Part shown: positions 1-5,753 of the stretch, piece by piece | Numbering within the stretch: position 1 is the stretch's first letter | Layout: each line of letters starts with the position of its first letter | Source of the DNA: CAZSTA01 sp964609495 [NCBI: uncultured bacterium] | GTDB lineage: Bacteria; CAZSTA01 | Length of the DNA: 6,067 bases | Direction: 5' to 3' | Assembly: GCA_964609495.1 (NCBI GenBank) | Contig: CAZSTA010000041.1 | Coordinates: 4,523-10,589, forward strand | Notes under the pieces: generated by a model | Seen by the model: only the letters and a program-made list of their open reading frames with translations | The model's database searches: none | What the model was told of the DNA's origin: nothing | Position numbers and translations under genes: made by a program

Positions 1-6
1 ATATGG

Positions 7-1080
7 GTGAATAAAGTGCAAGTAGTAGAGATAGGTCCACTGGAGAGGGATGCTTGGAATAACTTCGTAACTTCAACCTCTCGCCCCTCGATTTTACAAT
101 CGTATGAGTGGGGAGAGTTTAAATCTCGCTTTGGTTGGCAGCCTCTTAGATTGATGATTAAAGATGGAAGTGGGATAAGAGGGGTTATATCTATCCTCAT
201 CAGGAGAGTTCCTTTTTTAAAAAGGACGATCTTCTATGCTCCTCGAGGTCCTATAATCGATTTCGAGGAAGAGGAGGTATTTGAAACATTACTAGAGGCA
301 CTTTCTCAAGGGGCTTCGGAGAAAAGAGGGATATTCTTAAAGATCGATCCTGAGATAAAGGAGGATAGTGAGCGAGCTAAAGAGATTATAATAGCAAATG
401 GGTTTAGAGCTTGTAGTTCGCAAGTTCAACCTCGCTGCACTTTTTTGATCGATCTCGACAAGGATGAGGATGAGCTATTAAAGGGATTTAAGAGCAAGAC
501 GAGATATAATATCCGCCTAGCAGAACGAAAGGGAGTAAAGGTTGAGGAAGCTCATTCGGAGGAAGATATAGAGCGATTCTACAAGATATTACGAGAGACA
601 AGCGCTAGAGATAAATTTTTGCTCCATAGTATCAAATATTATCAGGGGATTTGGGAGCTACTTCGAGCTAGGGATATGGCTTCTCTATTCTTAGCTCACT
701 ATCGAGGGGAGATGATCGCCGCTAGCTTAATCTTCAAATTTGGGGATTGGTGCTGGTATATGTATGGAGCATCCAGCCATCACCATCGGGAGGTGATGCC
801 CAATCAGGCTATCCACTGGTATATTATGAGGAAGATGAAGGAAGAGGGATATAAGACCTATGACTTGTGGGGAATCCCCTGCAACCCCCAGCCAGATCAC
901 CCCCTATGGGGGGTATATCGTTTCAAAGCGGGCTTTCAGGGAAGGTTGGTTAAGTTTATCGGAGCTTATGATCTCCCGTTCTCTCCACTCTATCGCTGTT
1001 GGGGTGGCTTAGAAACTACCTATAAGACAGCTCGCAGTCTCCTTTTCAAAGGGACAGTGGTAGATTCGTTGAGAGAATAA
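7..1080 (+). CDS. FemX/FemAB-family peptidoglycan-branching aminoacyl transferase (lipid II aminoacyltransferase-like)
   Basis: A 357-residue protein of the FemABX family. Characterised members use aminoacyl-tRNA to add amino acids to the stem-peptide lysine of lipid II or UDP-MurNAc-pentapeptide at the inner face of the membrane. Visible features are two tandem GNAT-like halves. The N-terminal half has SILQSYEWGEFK (28-39), YAPRGPI (77-83) and FLKIDPE (110-116). A basic linker, FKSKTRYNIRLAERKGV (161-177), is highly typical of the family. The second half has NQAIHWYIMRKMKEEGYK (266-283), YDLWGIP (285-291) and YRFKAGFQG (304-312). The length fits short FemX-type members without the coiled-coil arm of staphylococcal FemA. 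The start is uncertain: the frame is open to the left edge, GTG at 7 is the first usable start, GTG at 16 is an alternative, and no ribosome site can be judged. The amino acid added cannot be inferred, and some homologues serve other acyl-acceptor roles. It converges on the deacetylase-like gene. Confidence 0.9.
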   Translation: MNKVQVVEIGPLERDAWNNFVTSTSRPSILQSYEWGEFKSRFGWQPLRLMIKDGSGIRGVISILIRRVPFLKRTIFYAPRGPIIDFEEEEVFETLLEALSQGASEKRGIFLKIDPEIKEDSERAKEIIIANGFRACSSQVQPRCTFLIDLDKDEDELLKGFKSKTRYNIRLAERKGVKVEEAHSEEDIERFYKILRETSARDKFLLHSIKYYQGIWELLRARDMASLFLAHYRGEMIAASLIFKFGDWCWYMYGASSHHHREVMPNQAIHWYIMRKMKEEGYKTYDLWGIPCNPQPDHPLWGVYRFKAGFQGRLVKFIGAYDLPFSPLYRCWGGLETTYKTARSLLFKGTVVDSLRE

Positions 1081-1086
1081 TTATAT

Positions 1087-2133
1087 TTAAAACCTCCAGT
1101 AATCTTGATGAACTTTCTGCACCACAGTTACTATCCTATCCACCCTTTCCTGGGCTAATCCCTTCAGAATTGAAATTTCTTCCCTAGCCACCTCGAAATT
1201 CCCTAATTCGGCTAGGGTAGCGGATACCGAAGGAGCTAGTCCCTTCCCATACCCACCTTCCAAGAGTAAAACTACCCCCCCCTCGCTGAACTTGTTAGCT
1301 AGAGCTTGAGCTATCTCAGCCATCTTGGCAAATCCTTCTTGAGTTACTAGCATCCCCCCTATGGGATCGGCGAAGTGGGAATCGTATCCGGCGGAGATCA
1401 TAACTAATTCTGGCTCGAATTGTTCGGCGATGGGAATTAGGATCTCCTTGAAGACTTGGATATATCCTTTATCGCCTGTTCCAGCGGGGAGAGGCACATT
1501 AATAGTAAATCCCAATCCTTTTCCCTCTCCTATCTCGGAGTAATGACCGCTACCTGGATAAAAAGGGTATTGATGGGTGGAGAAGTAGAGGAGGGAAGGA
1601 TCATCATAGAATATATCTTGGGTACCATTTCCGTGATGGAGATCCCAATCTACTATAAGGATACGCTTGATACCAAGTTCCTTTTGCGCATACTTAGCCG
1701 CGATAGCTATATTATTGAAGAGACAGAAGCCAGCCGCTTTATACCGATTGGAGTGATGACCGGGGGGACGCACCGCCGCAAAACCGATGTCTAGCTCATC
1801 ACTTATCACTTTTTCTACCGCTGATATAGCCCCTCCTGCTGCCCAGAGTGCCACCTCATAGGAGTTTGAGCCAAAATCAGTTCCATCAAAAAGACGAGCT
1901 CCCCCACGTTGACATAGAGAATCTATCTTCTTTATATGTTCAGCGGTATGGACTAGAAGTATCTCCTCCACTTCCGCCTTTTTGGGCTTATAGCGAAGGA
2001 TTTGATCTTTCCAATTCTGTTTCTCCAGATGAGATAATATAACTTTTAACCTGGCGGGAGATTCCGGATGAAAGGGGGAGGTAGTATGCTCTAGGTATAT
2101 ATCATCATATATAAAACCGATCTTTTTGGACAT
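1087..2133 (-). CDS. Histone deacetylase superfamily zinc hydrolase (AcuC / acetylpolyamine amidohydrolase-like)
   Basis: A 348-residue cytoplasmic protein spanning the whole arginase/deacetylase-fold catalytic domain. Bacterial relatives remove acetyl or other acyl groups from lysines, polyamines or small amides. Family signatures appear in order: HPESPARL (22-29), typical of class II-like bacterial members; RPPGHHS (122-128) with the catalytic His pair H126/H127; GFCLFNN (135-141); DWDLHHGNGTQ (162-172) with zinc ligands D164 and H166; GYDSHFADP (249-257) with the third zinc ligand D251; and LEGGY (291-295) with the transition-state tyrosine Y295. All catalytic residues are present, so the enzyme should be active. 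The ATG at 2133 is backed by AAGGAG 6 nt upstream. There is no signal peptide or membrane segment. The gene is separated by 498 nt from the glycoside hydrolase gene upstream, so it is probably transcribed separately. The substrate is not determinable; neighbouring genes give no acetoin or polyamine context. Confidence 0.95.
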   Translation of the reverse strand: MSKKIGFIYDDIYLEHTTSPFHPESPARLKVILSHLEKQNWKDQILRYKPKKAEVEEILLVHTAEHIKKIDSLCQRGGARLFDGTDFGSNSYEVALWAAGGAISAVEKVISDELDIGFAAVRPPGHHSNRYKAAGFCLFNNIAIAAKYAQKELGIKRILIVDWDLHHGNGTQDIFYDDPSLLYFSTHQYPFYPGSGHYSEIGEGKGLGFTINVPLPAGTGDKGYIQVFKEILIPIAEQFEPELVMISAGYDSHFADPIGGMLVTQEGFAKMAEIAQALANKFSEGGVVLLLEGGYGKGLAPSVSATLAELGNFEVAREEISILKGLAQERVDRIVTVVQKVHQDYWRF

Positions 2134-2139
2134 AGGGAT

Positions 2140-2145
2140 CTCCTT
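2140..2145 (-). promoter_or_regulatory. Ribosome binding site of the deacetylase-like gene
   Basis: On the minus strand this reads AAGGAG and ends 6 nt before the ATG at 2133. It is a strong, canonically spaced Shine-Dalgarno site and supports that start codon. No convincing -35/-10 pair could be picked out in the AT-rich stretch upstream. Confidence 0.8.
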
Positions 2146-2188
2146 AATTTAAGTAGTTTCAAAAAGTTTCAGGGAGAATTGTTTAAAT

Positions 2189-2202
2189 CACCCTCCCCTC
2201 TT
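2189..2202 (+). repeat. Possible decayed copy of the CACCCT(A)-CCCTC repeat
   Basis: CACCCTCCCCTCTT resembles the head of the clear copy at 2276 but lacks the matching GGGAGAGGG arm. It could be a partial repeat or simply C-rich sequence. Confidence 0.3.
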
Positions 2203-2275
2203 GGTCCTTGAACTTCTAATCGGGGCATCATATTCTTAGTTTTTCGCTAAGGGGGTTCAAGATGTGATTCCACTT

Positions 2276-2307
2276 CACCCTATCCCTCTCCCCTGGTAGG
2301 AGAGGGG
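2276..2307 (+). repeat. Palindromic intergenic repeat, copy A
   Basis: The copy begins CACCCTATCCC and contains a perfect 8-bp stem, CCCTCTCC (2284-2291) against GGAGAGGG (2299-2306), around a 7-nt loop. It matches the general type of dispersed 'CACCCTAACCCTCTCCC ... GGGAGAGGG' intergenic repeats that I know from many bacterial genomes. It faces copy B in the opposite orientation, so the pair spans 2276-2369 with CACC at one end and GGTG at the other, like a REP doublet or a short non-autonomous mobile element. The dispersed, genome-wide nature is inferred, since only this window is visible. Confidence 0.7.
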
Positions 2308-2336
2308 ATTCTTGAGACCTGCGATTCCTTTTATTT

Positions 2337-2369
2337 CCTCCCTTGACGGGAGGGGGTTAGGGGAAGGTG
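2337..2369 (-). repeat. Palindromic intergenic repeat, copy B (inverted relative to A)
   Basis: Read on the minus strand it begins CACCTTCCCCTAACCCCC, closely resembling the head of copy A; the CTAACCCCCTCCC part matches 11 of 13 positions of CTATCCCTCTCCC in A. It has its own 6-bp stem, CCTCCC (2337-2342) with GGGAGG (2348-2353), and a 5-nt loop. Copies A and B lie head-out, 29 nt apart. Confidence 0.65.
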
Positions 2370-2380
2370 TAAAGGAAATT

Positions 2381-2404
2381 TTTGAACCTTGAGTTTTGTT
2401 CAAA
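2381..2404. repeat. Small inverted repeat TTTGAAC / GTTCAAA
   Basis: A perfect 7-bp inverted repeat, 2381-2387 with 2398-2404, around a 10-nt spacer. It could form a hairpin or be a dyad operator. No T-tract follows on either strand, so it is not a standard terminator. No role is assigned. Confidence 0.4.
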
Positions 2405-2488
2405 GCAAAAGTTCCCTTTATCTAAGGTGGGTTCGAGATCTAACAGGAGAAAAATCTTCAATAGCCCGATTAATTTAGCAAAGACCAA

Positions 2489-2551
2489 GGGGGAGAGGAA
2501 AATAAAGAGAGTGGTCTTATCTCAATAAACCCTCTCCCCCTGTGGGAGAGG
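2489..2551. repeat. Palindromic intergenic repeat, copy C, with competing stems
   Basis: CCTCTCCC (2531-2538) pairs perfectly with GGGAGAGG (2544-2551) over a 5-nt loop. The same arm, CCTCTCCCCC (2531-2540), is also a perfect 10-bp complement of GGGGGAGAGG (2489-2498). The two stems exclude each other. A further 7-bp dyad, AAGACCA (2481-2487) with TGGTCTT (2512-2518), nests around the left arm. Most likely this is two more repeat arms of the same family as copies A and B; a regulatory switch is possible but not supported by any downstream signal. Confidence 0.6.
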
Positions 2552-2586
2552 AAGAAACCAAAGAGGAAATCCCAATCGTGAGTCGA

Positions 2587-2611
2587 AGATACTCTCTATT
2601 AGAAAGTATCT
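2587..2611 (-). terminator. Stem-loop just past the glycoside hydrolase stop; weak terminator candidate
   Basis: AGATACT (2587-2593) pairs with AGTATCT (2605-2611). After one mismatch, TCT pairs with AGA, leaving a 3-nt loop. It starts 20 nt beyond the TGA of the glycoside hydrolase gene in the direction of transcription, which is where a terminator or 3' stabilising hairpin would sit. It is AT-rich and not followed by a T-run on the minus strand (TCGACTCACG follows), so classical Rho-independent termination is doubtful. Confidence 0.3.
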
Positions 2612-2631
2612 ATAATTTATGAATGGCAGGT

Positions 2632-5022
2632 TCACTTTAGCAGATAACCTCTAACTATAAGTTCTGCCGCCTCCTTGGGGATATCAGTCTTTAAGGTGAG
2701 ATTCATCGTCTTTCCTATATCAGCCCTACCTATTTTGTATCTGAAGGCAACCCAGGAACAGGAACTCCAGATCAATTGATCAGGAGTGTTTATAAAATTT
2801 ATGATCTTATCATCAATCTTGGCTTCTAGCTTTATAGAATTCTGAGGAGTCCTAATCCTCCTCATCGGTTTGCCTTCGTGAATAAGGTTGACCGTGATTG
2901 CCAATATCTTATTCGTAGCGTCCTCGGGGATCGCTAGTTGGCTACTTCCTTCCCTCAACCCATCACCGCTATCCCGAAGTTCTACATTTATGTCAACTTT
3001 CTCGGAAGTTTGGGGAACGATCCCTTGCATTCCATATCTTGTTGCTACCAATTGAGCGAGATTATCAGCTACCTCTAAGACTGCCACTTCAGAGGGATAT
3101 AGATTGATCTCGATCTCGTCTCCATAATTAAATATCTCAGGAGTATCAAAGATGAGCTTCCTATTTCTCGAATATATCTGTTTAAGTAATATCTCCTCCT
3201 CTTTGAACTCGGCTTTGAGGGCCAGGGTCTCGTCCAACTTCAGAGTTATATTCTTACTGGTGAGACTGGGATTACACAAGGTAATGAATCCGTGAGTGCC
3301 ATATACGTTAGCATAGCCATATACCTCACCTTTACCGGGCATTCCTAAGATCGCCTTGGTATTAGAGAAGCATTCGACGTTATCATTGAATAGCTTCATA
3401 GCTGCGCTTAAGAACTCTCGATCGCTATCATCCAAAAGCCTTAGATCTCCGTAGAAGTGAGGTTTCAAATTTCCTCTACTGAGCGATAGGATGAAGGCTT
3501 CCCTCCAGCCCTCCCCCTCTAGCCAGTAGATAGTCCCCGTCTTTCCGATCATAATTCCGTGATCATCAGTCATATACCAGGGGATCAAGGAGCGAGAGAA
3601 TAATCTAGCTTGGTGATCTTGGTAGTAGTTGATCGAATCCCTCAAGCTCAAGCTTGGAATCTCGGAGGGGCGAGGATCACCTGCATAGAGGAAGTCGATG
3701 AAGGTCAGCCACCAGGGAGATATAGGGAATTTATCTCCCTCGATGATCGTCGTTACTATTCCCCAACCCTCTACAAAACCATTATAAGCTAGGACTACTA
3801 GCTCTGGATTCTCCTCCCTAGCCTCCCTCAAAATATCCATCAAGACATCCACCGATTTCTCTCGGGAGTATTTACCCGTCCGATGTCCGTGTTCCTCATT
3901 ATTGCACTCGAACATCGCAAAATCAAATTTGATCATCCCTAATTTATGATTTTCGATGTGATAGCGGAATGATTTTCTGAGGGTCTCCTCATACTCCGGG
4001 GTATTAAGACAAAATCTTCCCCGGTGATTTTTGCAATGTTCCAATGCCTTATTCTCTAGCACCCCACCGGTGGTATCGAACCAAAGTCCCAGCTTGAGTC
4101 CTAGCTCTTGTATCCGCTTGGAGGCGCAATCGAATCCCTCGGGCCAATATCTATCATCGAACTTTATATAATCAGCCGCGGGATCGAACCAGAAAGCATC
4201 CATCAGGTAGTAGTCGAATTTGATTCCCCAGCGCTCAGCTAGATATTCCAAGTGATCTAACAACTCTAGGGTCAATTCCTCCGTAAGGTGGATATTATCG
4301 GATAGCTCGTCATGGGCTGCCCAATCACCGAAGATTCGACAGGGGACTTTCCTCCTTACCGCGATCCTTTCCACATATCTCTTAAAGGTATCCTCCAGAC
4401 TCTCCTCGGTTCTTATCCCCATAACAGTGCTTTTGCTTCGGTAACTTTCCCCACCCTTGAGGGTAACTCCTGGAAAATGAGTTAATCGTATATTATTATG
4501 CTCGTAGTTATTCGAGCTGTAAGGAAATTCCAAGCCAAGGAATAATTGATCCTCAACGAAGACGGGTTGTCCCTCTCCACCTCTGGATACATAGCTCTTG
4601 AGCTTTAAGTTCTCCACATCGATATTGAGTAGCAGTATCTCTTCCTCCCCCTCATTCTTAATCTCTAAGCATTTATGAAGATAAAAATCGGGGGTTGTTA
4701 ATCGATAGTGAATAGATATGGAGAGATTATGGGCATCGTTCTTGAGATTTAGGGAGAGTTGACTGCCATCTTGATCGAATGTTGAATCCTCTATTGAGAG
4801 TAGCTCACAATCAATATTAGAAATGGAGAAGGGATTCCCATCTTTATCCTCGAAGTATAGGGTGAATTCAGGAGATGATTGGAATCTAGTCGCTTTATCG
4901 AGCAATTTGTTGGTGATGGAAACCGTGCTGAATCTCTCCTCATCAAGTCCAAGCTGAAGCTCCAGGTATCTATTACCTATAGCTACATACCCTTCCGAAC
5001 GAAATATATATGCCTCTTCCAT
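2632..5022 (-). CDS. Cytoplasmic glycoside hydrolase with alpha-galactosidase-like (GH36/GH27-type) TIM barrel and extra C-terminal beta domain
   Basis: A 796-residue protein from the ATG at 5022, which has AAAGGAG 8 nt upstream; an in-frame GTG at 5040 lies upstream of that site and is unlikely to be used. The predicted architecture is an N-terminal beta-sandwich (about 1-220), a (beta/alpha)8 barrel (about 225-545), a beta domain (about 550-650) and a further beta-rich region (about 655-796). Barrel signatures resemble clan GH-D: FDYYLMDAFWFD (269-280), GLKLGLWFD (308-316) and MIKFDFAMFE (363-372). D367, in the KxD motif, is the likely nucleophile. D449 in YAGDPRPSE is the best acid/base candidate, with D430 as an alternative. 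The Cys-Ser-Gly-Gly motif of typical GH36 is absent; LAYNG stands at about that place, so the substrate should not be assumed to be galactoside. There is no signal peptide, so it should act on imported sugars. It lies 33 nt after the flavin reductase gene and is probably cotranscribed. Confidence 0.8.
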   Translation of the reverse strand: MEEAYIFRSEGYVAIGNRYLELQLGLDEERFSTVSITNKLLDKATRFQSSPEFTLYFEDKDGNPFSISNIDCELLSIEDSTFDQDGSQLSLNLKNDAHNLSISIHYRLTTPDFYLHKCLEIKNEGEEEILLLNIDVENLKLKSYVSRGGEGQPVFVEDQLFLGLEFPYSSNNYEHNNIRLTHFPGVTLKGGESYRSKSTVMGIRTEESLEDTFKRYVERIAVRRKVPCRIFGDWAAHDELSDNIHLTEELTLELLDHLEYLAERWGIKFDYYLMDAFWFDPAADYIKFDDRYWPEGFDCASKRIQELGLKLGLWFDTTGGVLENKALEHCKNHRGRFCLNTPEYEETLRKSFRYHIENHKLGMIKFDFAMFECNNEEHGHRTGKYSREKSVDVLMDILREAREENPELVVLAYNGFVEGWGIVTTIIEGDKFPISPWWLTFIDFLYAGDPRPSEIPSLSLRDSINYYQDHQARLFSRSLIPWYMTDDHGIMIGKTGTIYWLEGEGWREAFILSLSRGNLKPHFYGDLRLLDDSDREFLSAAMKLFNDNVECFSNTKAILGMPGKGEVYGYANVYGTHGFITLCNPSLTSKNITLKLDETLALKAEFKEEEILLKQIYSRNRKLIFDTPEIFNYGDEIEINLYPSEVAVLEVADNLAQLVATRYGMQGIVPQTSEKVDINVELRDSGDGLREGSSQLAIPEDATNKILAITVNLIHEGKPMRRIRTPQNSIKLEAKIDDKIINFINTPDQLIWSSCSWVAFRYKIGRADIGKTMNLTLKTDIPKEAAELIVRGYLLK

Positions 5023-5030
5023 CAGGCTAT

Positions 5031-5037
5031 CTCCTTT
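5031..5037 (-). promoter_or_regulatory. Ribosome binding site that fixes the glycoside hydrolase start
   Basis: On the minus strand this reads AAAGGAG, 8 nt before the ATG at 5022. It directly follows the in-frame GTG at 5038-5040. A ribosome using this site would start at the ATG, which makes the 6-residue longer GTG form improbable. Confidence 0.85.
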
Positions 5038-5055
5038 CACTACTTCGAGAGAAGA

Positions 5056-5580
5056 TTAGAGATTTACCTCCTCATCTGCGTAGGCGGCTAATATCTCTCC
5101 ATAGTAGATCTTATGGAAGTCTCCAGCAGGATATGCACTGGAGACGATCTCTCGAGCTAGTTCGCTATTTAGGACATCATTTTTGTGGATGCTACGACAT
5201 TCATAGTGAATCACACACTTATCTATGATCGGAGCGTTAACGACTCTTCCGGGACTTATGGAGATATTATGCTCAGCGAGTTTATCATGATCTCGCCCGG
5301 AGAAGCCACCACTAAAGGCGGTAAATTTCGCCAGCTCCTTCGGGGGTACATTAACAGTGAAATCTCCGTTCTCCTCGATGAGTTTAAAGGTATAACGAGA
5401 AGGACGAACCAGGACGGTGAAGATCTTCCTTCCCCAAATTATGCCGATCATCCCCCAGCCTATCGTCATAACGTTGGGCTTCCCATCATTACCCTGGGAT
5501 ACTAATAGCGCTCCTCCACTGCTCAAAGCTTTTAAGGTCTCCTTAATATAATCGGTATATCCTATAGCGACCTTGGCCAT
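5056..5580 (-). CDS. Flavin reductase family protein (FMN-binding split barrel, flavoredoxin-like)
   Basis: A 174-residue soluble protein of the flavin reductase / DIM6-NTAB family. Members bind FMN in a split beta-barrel and either reduce flavin with NAD(P)H or, as flavoredoxins, carry electrons. Visible landmarks are GKPNVMTIGWGM (33-44), the early barrel segment that contacts flavin; VRPSRYTFKLIEENGDFTVN (58-77), a hallmark of the family; SGRDHDK (94-100); and YGEILAAYAD (160-169) near the C-terminus. The length is normal for the short, single-domain members. The ATG at 5580 has AAGGAGGG 7 nt upstream. It sits 34 nt after the permease remnant stop and 33 nt before the glycoside hydrolase ATG, all on the minus strand, so they probably share a transcript. 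Why a flavin protein sits between sugar-related genes is not clear. The electron donor and partner enzyme are unknown. Confidence 0.9.
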   Translation of the reverse strand: MAKVAIGYTDYIKETLKALSSGGALLVSQGNDGKPNVMTIGWGMIGIIWGRKIFTVLVRPSRYTFKLIEENGDFTVNVPPKELAKFTAFSGGFSGRDHDKLAEHNISISPGRVVNAPIIDKCVIHYECRSIHKNDVLNSELAREIVSSAYPAGDFHKIYYGEILAAYADEEVNL

Positions 5581-5587
5581 ATAAATG

Positions 5588-5595
5588 CCCTCCTT
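5588..5595 (-). promoter_or_regulatory. Ribosome binding site of the flavin reductase gene
   Basis: On the minus strand this reads AAGGAGGG, 7 nt before the ATG at 5580. It is a near-consensus Shine-Dalgarno and supports both the start and active translation of the gene. Confidence 0.85.
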
Positions 5596-5614
5596 ATGAA
5601 GTGATTTTATCCTT

Positions 5615-5752
5615 CTATCCTTTTAGACCAGTTAAGGTTATCCCCTGAATAAATGTTCTCTGAGTGAGGAAGAATAAGATTATCACCGGTAGAATTACCA
5701 TAGTTGAAGCGGCCATCAACATATGAGCTATCATCCTTTCTCTAATCGGAGC
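5615..5752 (-). pseudogene. C-terminal remnant of a MalG-type carbohydrate ABC transporter permease
   Basis: The minus strand translates into about 45 residues ending at a TAG (5615-5617). They include [18 protein letters not shown], then [17 protein letters not shown] at the very end. This matches the known C-terminus of MalG-family sugar permeases: the last membrane helix with an 'MAAS...iPviilF' pattern, followed by 'Qr.fi.GiT.tGlKG'. Everything upstream is missing, including the other membrane helices and the EAA loop that docks the ATPase. Leftward of residue P (5747-5749) the frame runs into the MBL gene in another phase and the resemblance stops. No start codon with a good ribosome site is present. 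I read it as the 3' scar of a deleted transporter gene. Still-translated use as a tiny membrane peptide cannot be excluded. Its stop is 34 nt before the flavin reductase ATG, a spacing normal for an operon. Confidence 0.8.
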
Positions 5753-5753
5753 A

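Larger units (their letters stand above)
2134..2631. other. 498-nt gene-free spacer rich in palindromic repeats
   Basis: No supportable coding region was found on either strand. The stretch separates two genes that both run leftward. It carries at least three copies of a CCCTCTCCC/GGGAGAGGG palindromic repeat, a TTTGAAC/GTTCAAA hairpin and a stem-loop just past the glycoside hydrolase stop, each listed separately. Short GTTCAAG or GTTCGAG-like words recur (around 2207-2213 inverted, 2255-2261 and 2431-2437), so parts may be decayed copies of a larger repeat. The composition, runs of C or G alternating with AT-rich sequence, differs from the flanking genes. Confidence 0.7.

Noticed and set aside
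1361-2042. Several plus-strand open frames opposite the deacetylase-like gene.
   Set aside because: The minus-strand protein has every catalytic motif of its family across the whole span. The opposing frames have no recognisable domains or ribosome sites and are shadows.
2425-2445. GGGTTCGAGATC resembles the T-arm of a tRNA.
   Set aside because: The second half of the T-stem does not pair, and no acceptor, D or anticodon arms are found around it on either strand.
2276-2551. The repeat cluster as a CRISPR array.
   Set aside because: The copies differ in orientation, length and spacing, and there are no regular unique spacers or adjacent cas genes. They are palindromic interspersed repeats.
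2134-2631. A complete insertion sequence or transposase gene in the long spacer.
   Set aside because: There is no open frame of meaningful length and no transposase motif. At most, a small non-autonomous element (2276-2369) can be argued.
4879-5505. Plus-strand open frames opposite the glycoside hydrolase start and the flavin reductase.
   Set aside because: They overlap well-supported minus-strand genes, lack recognisable protein features and are antisense shadows.
5604-5609. Minus-strand TAAAAT as a -10 promoter element just upstream of the flavin reductase gene.
   Set aside because: No -35-like hexamer lies at 16-18 nt; the nearest candidate, TTAACT, is 20 nt away and lies inside the permease remnant. 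Read-through from upstream explains expression equally well.
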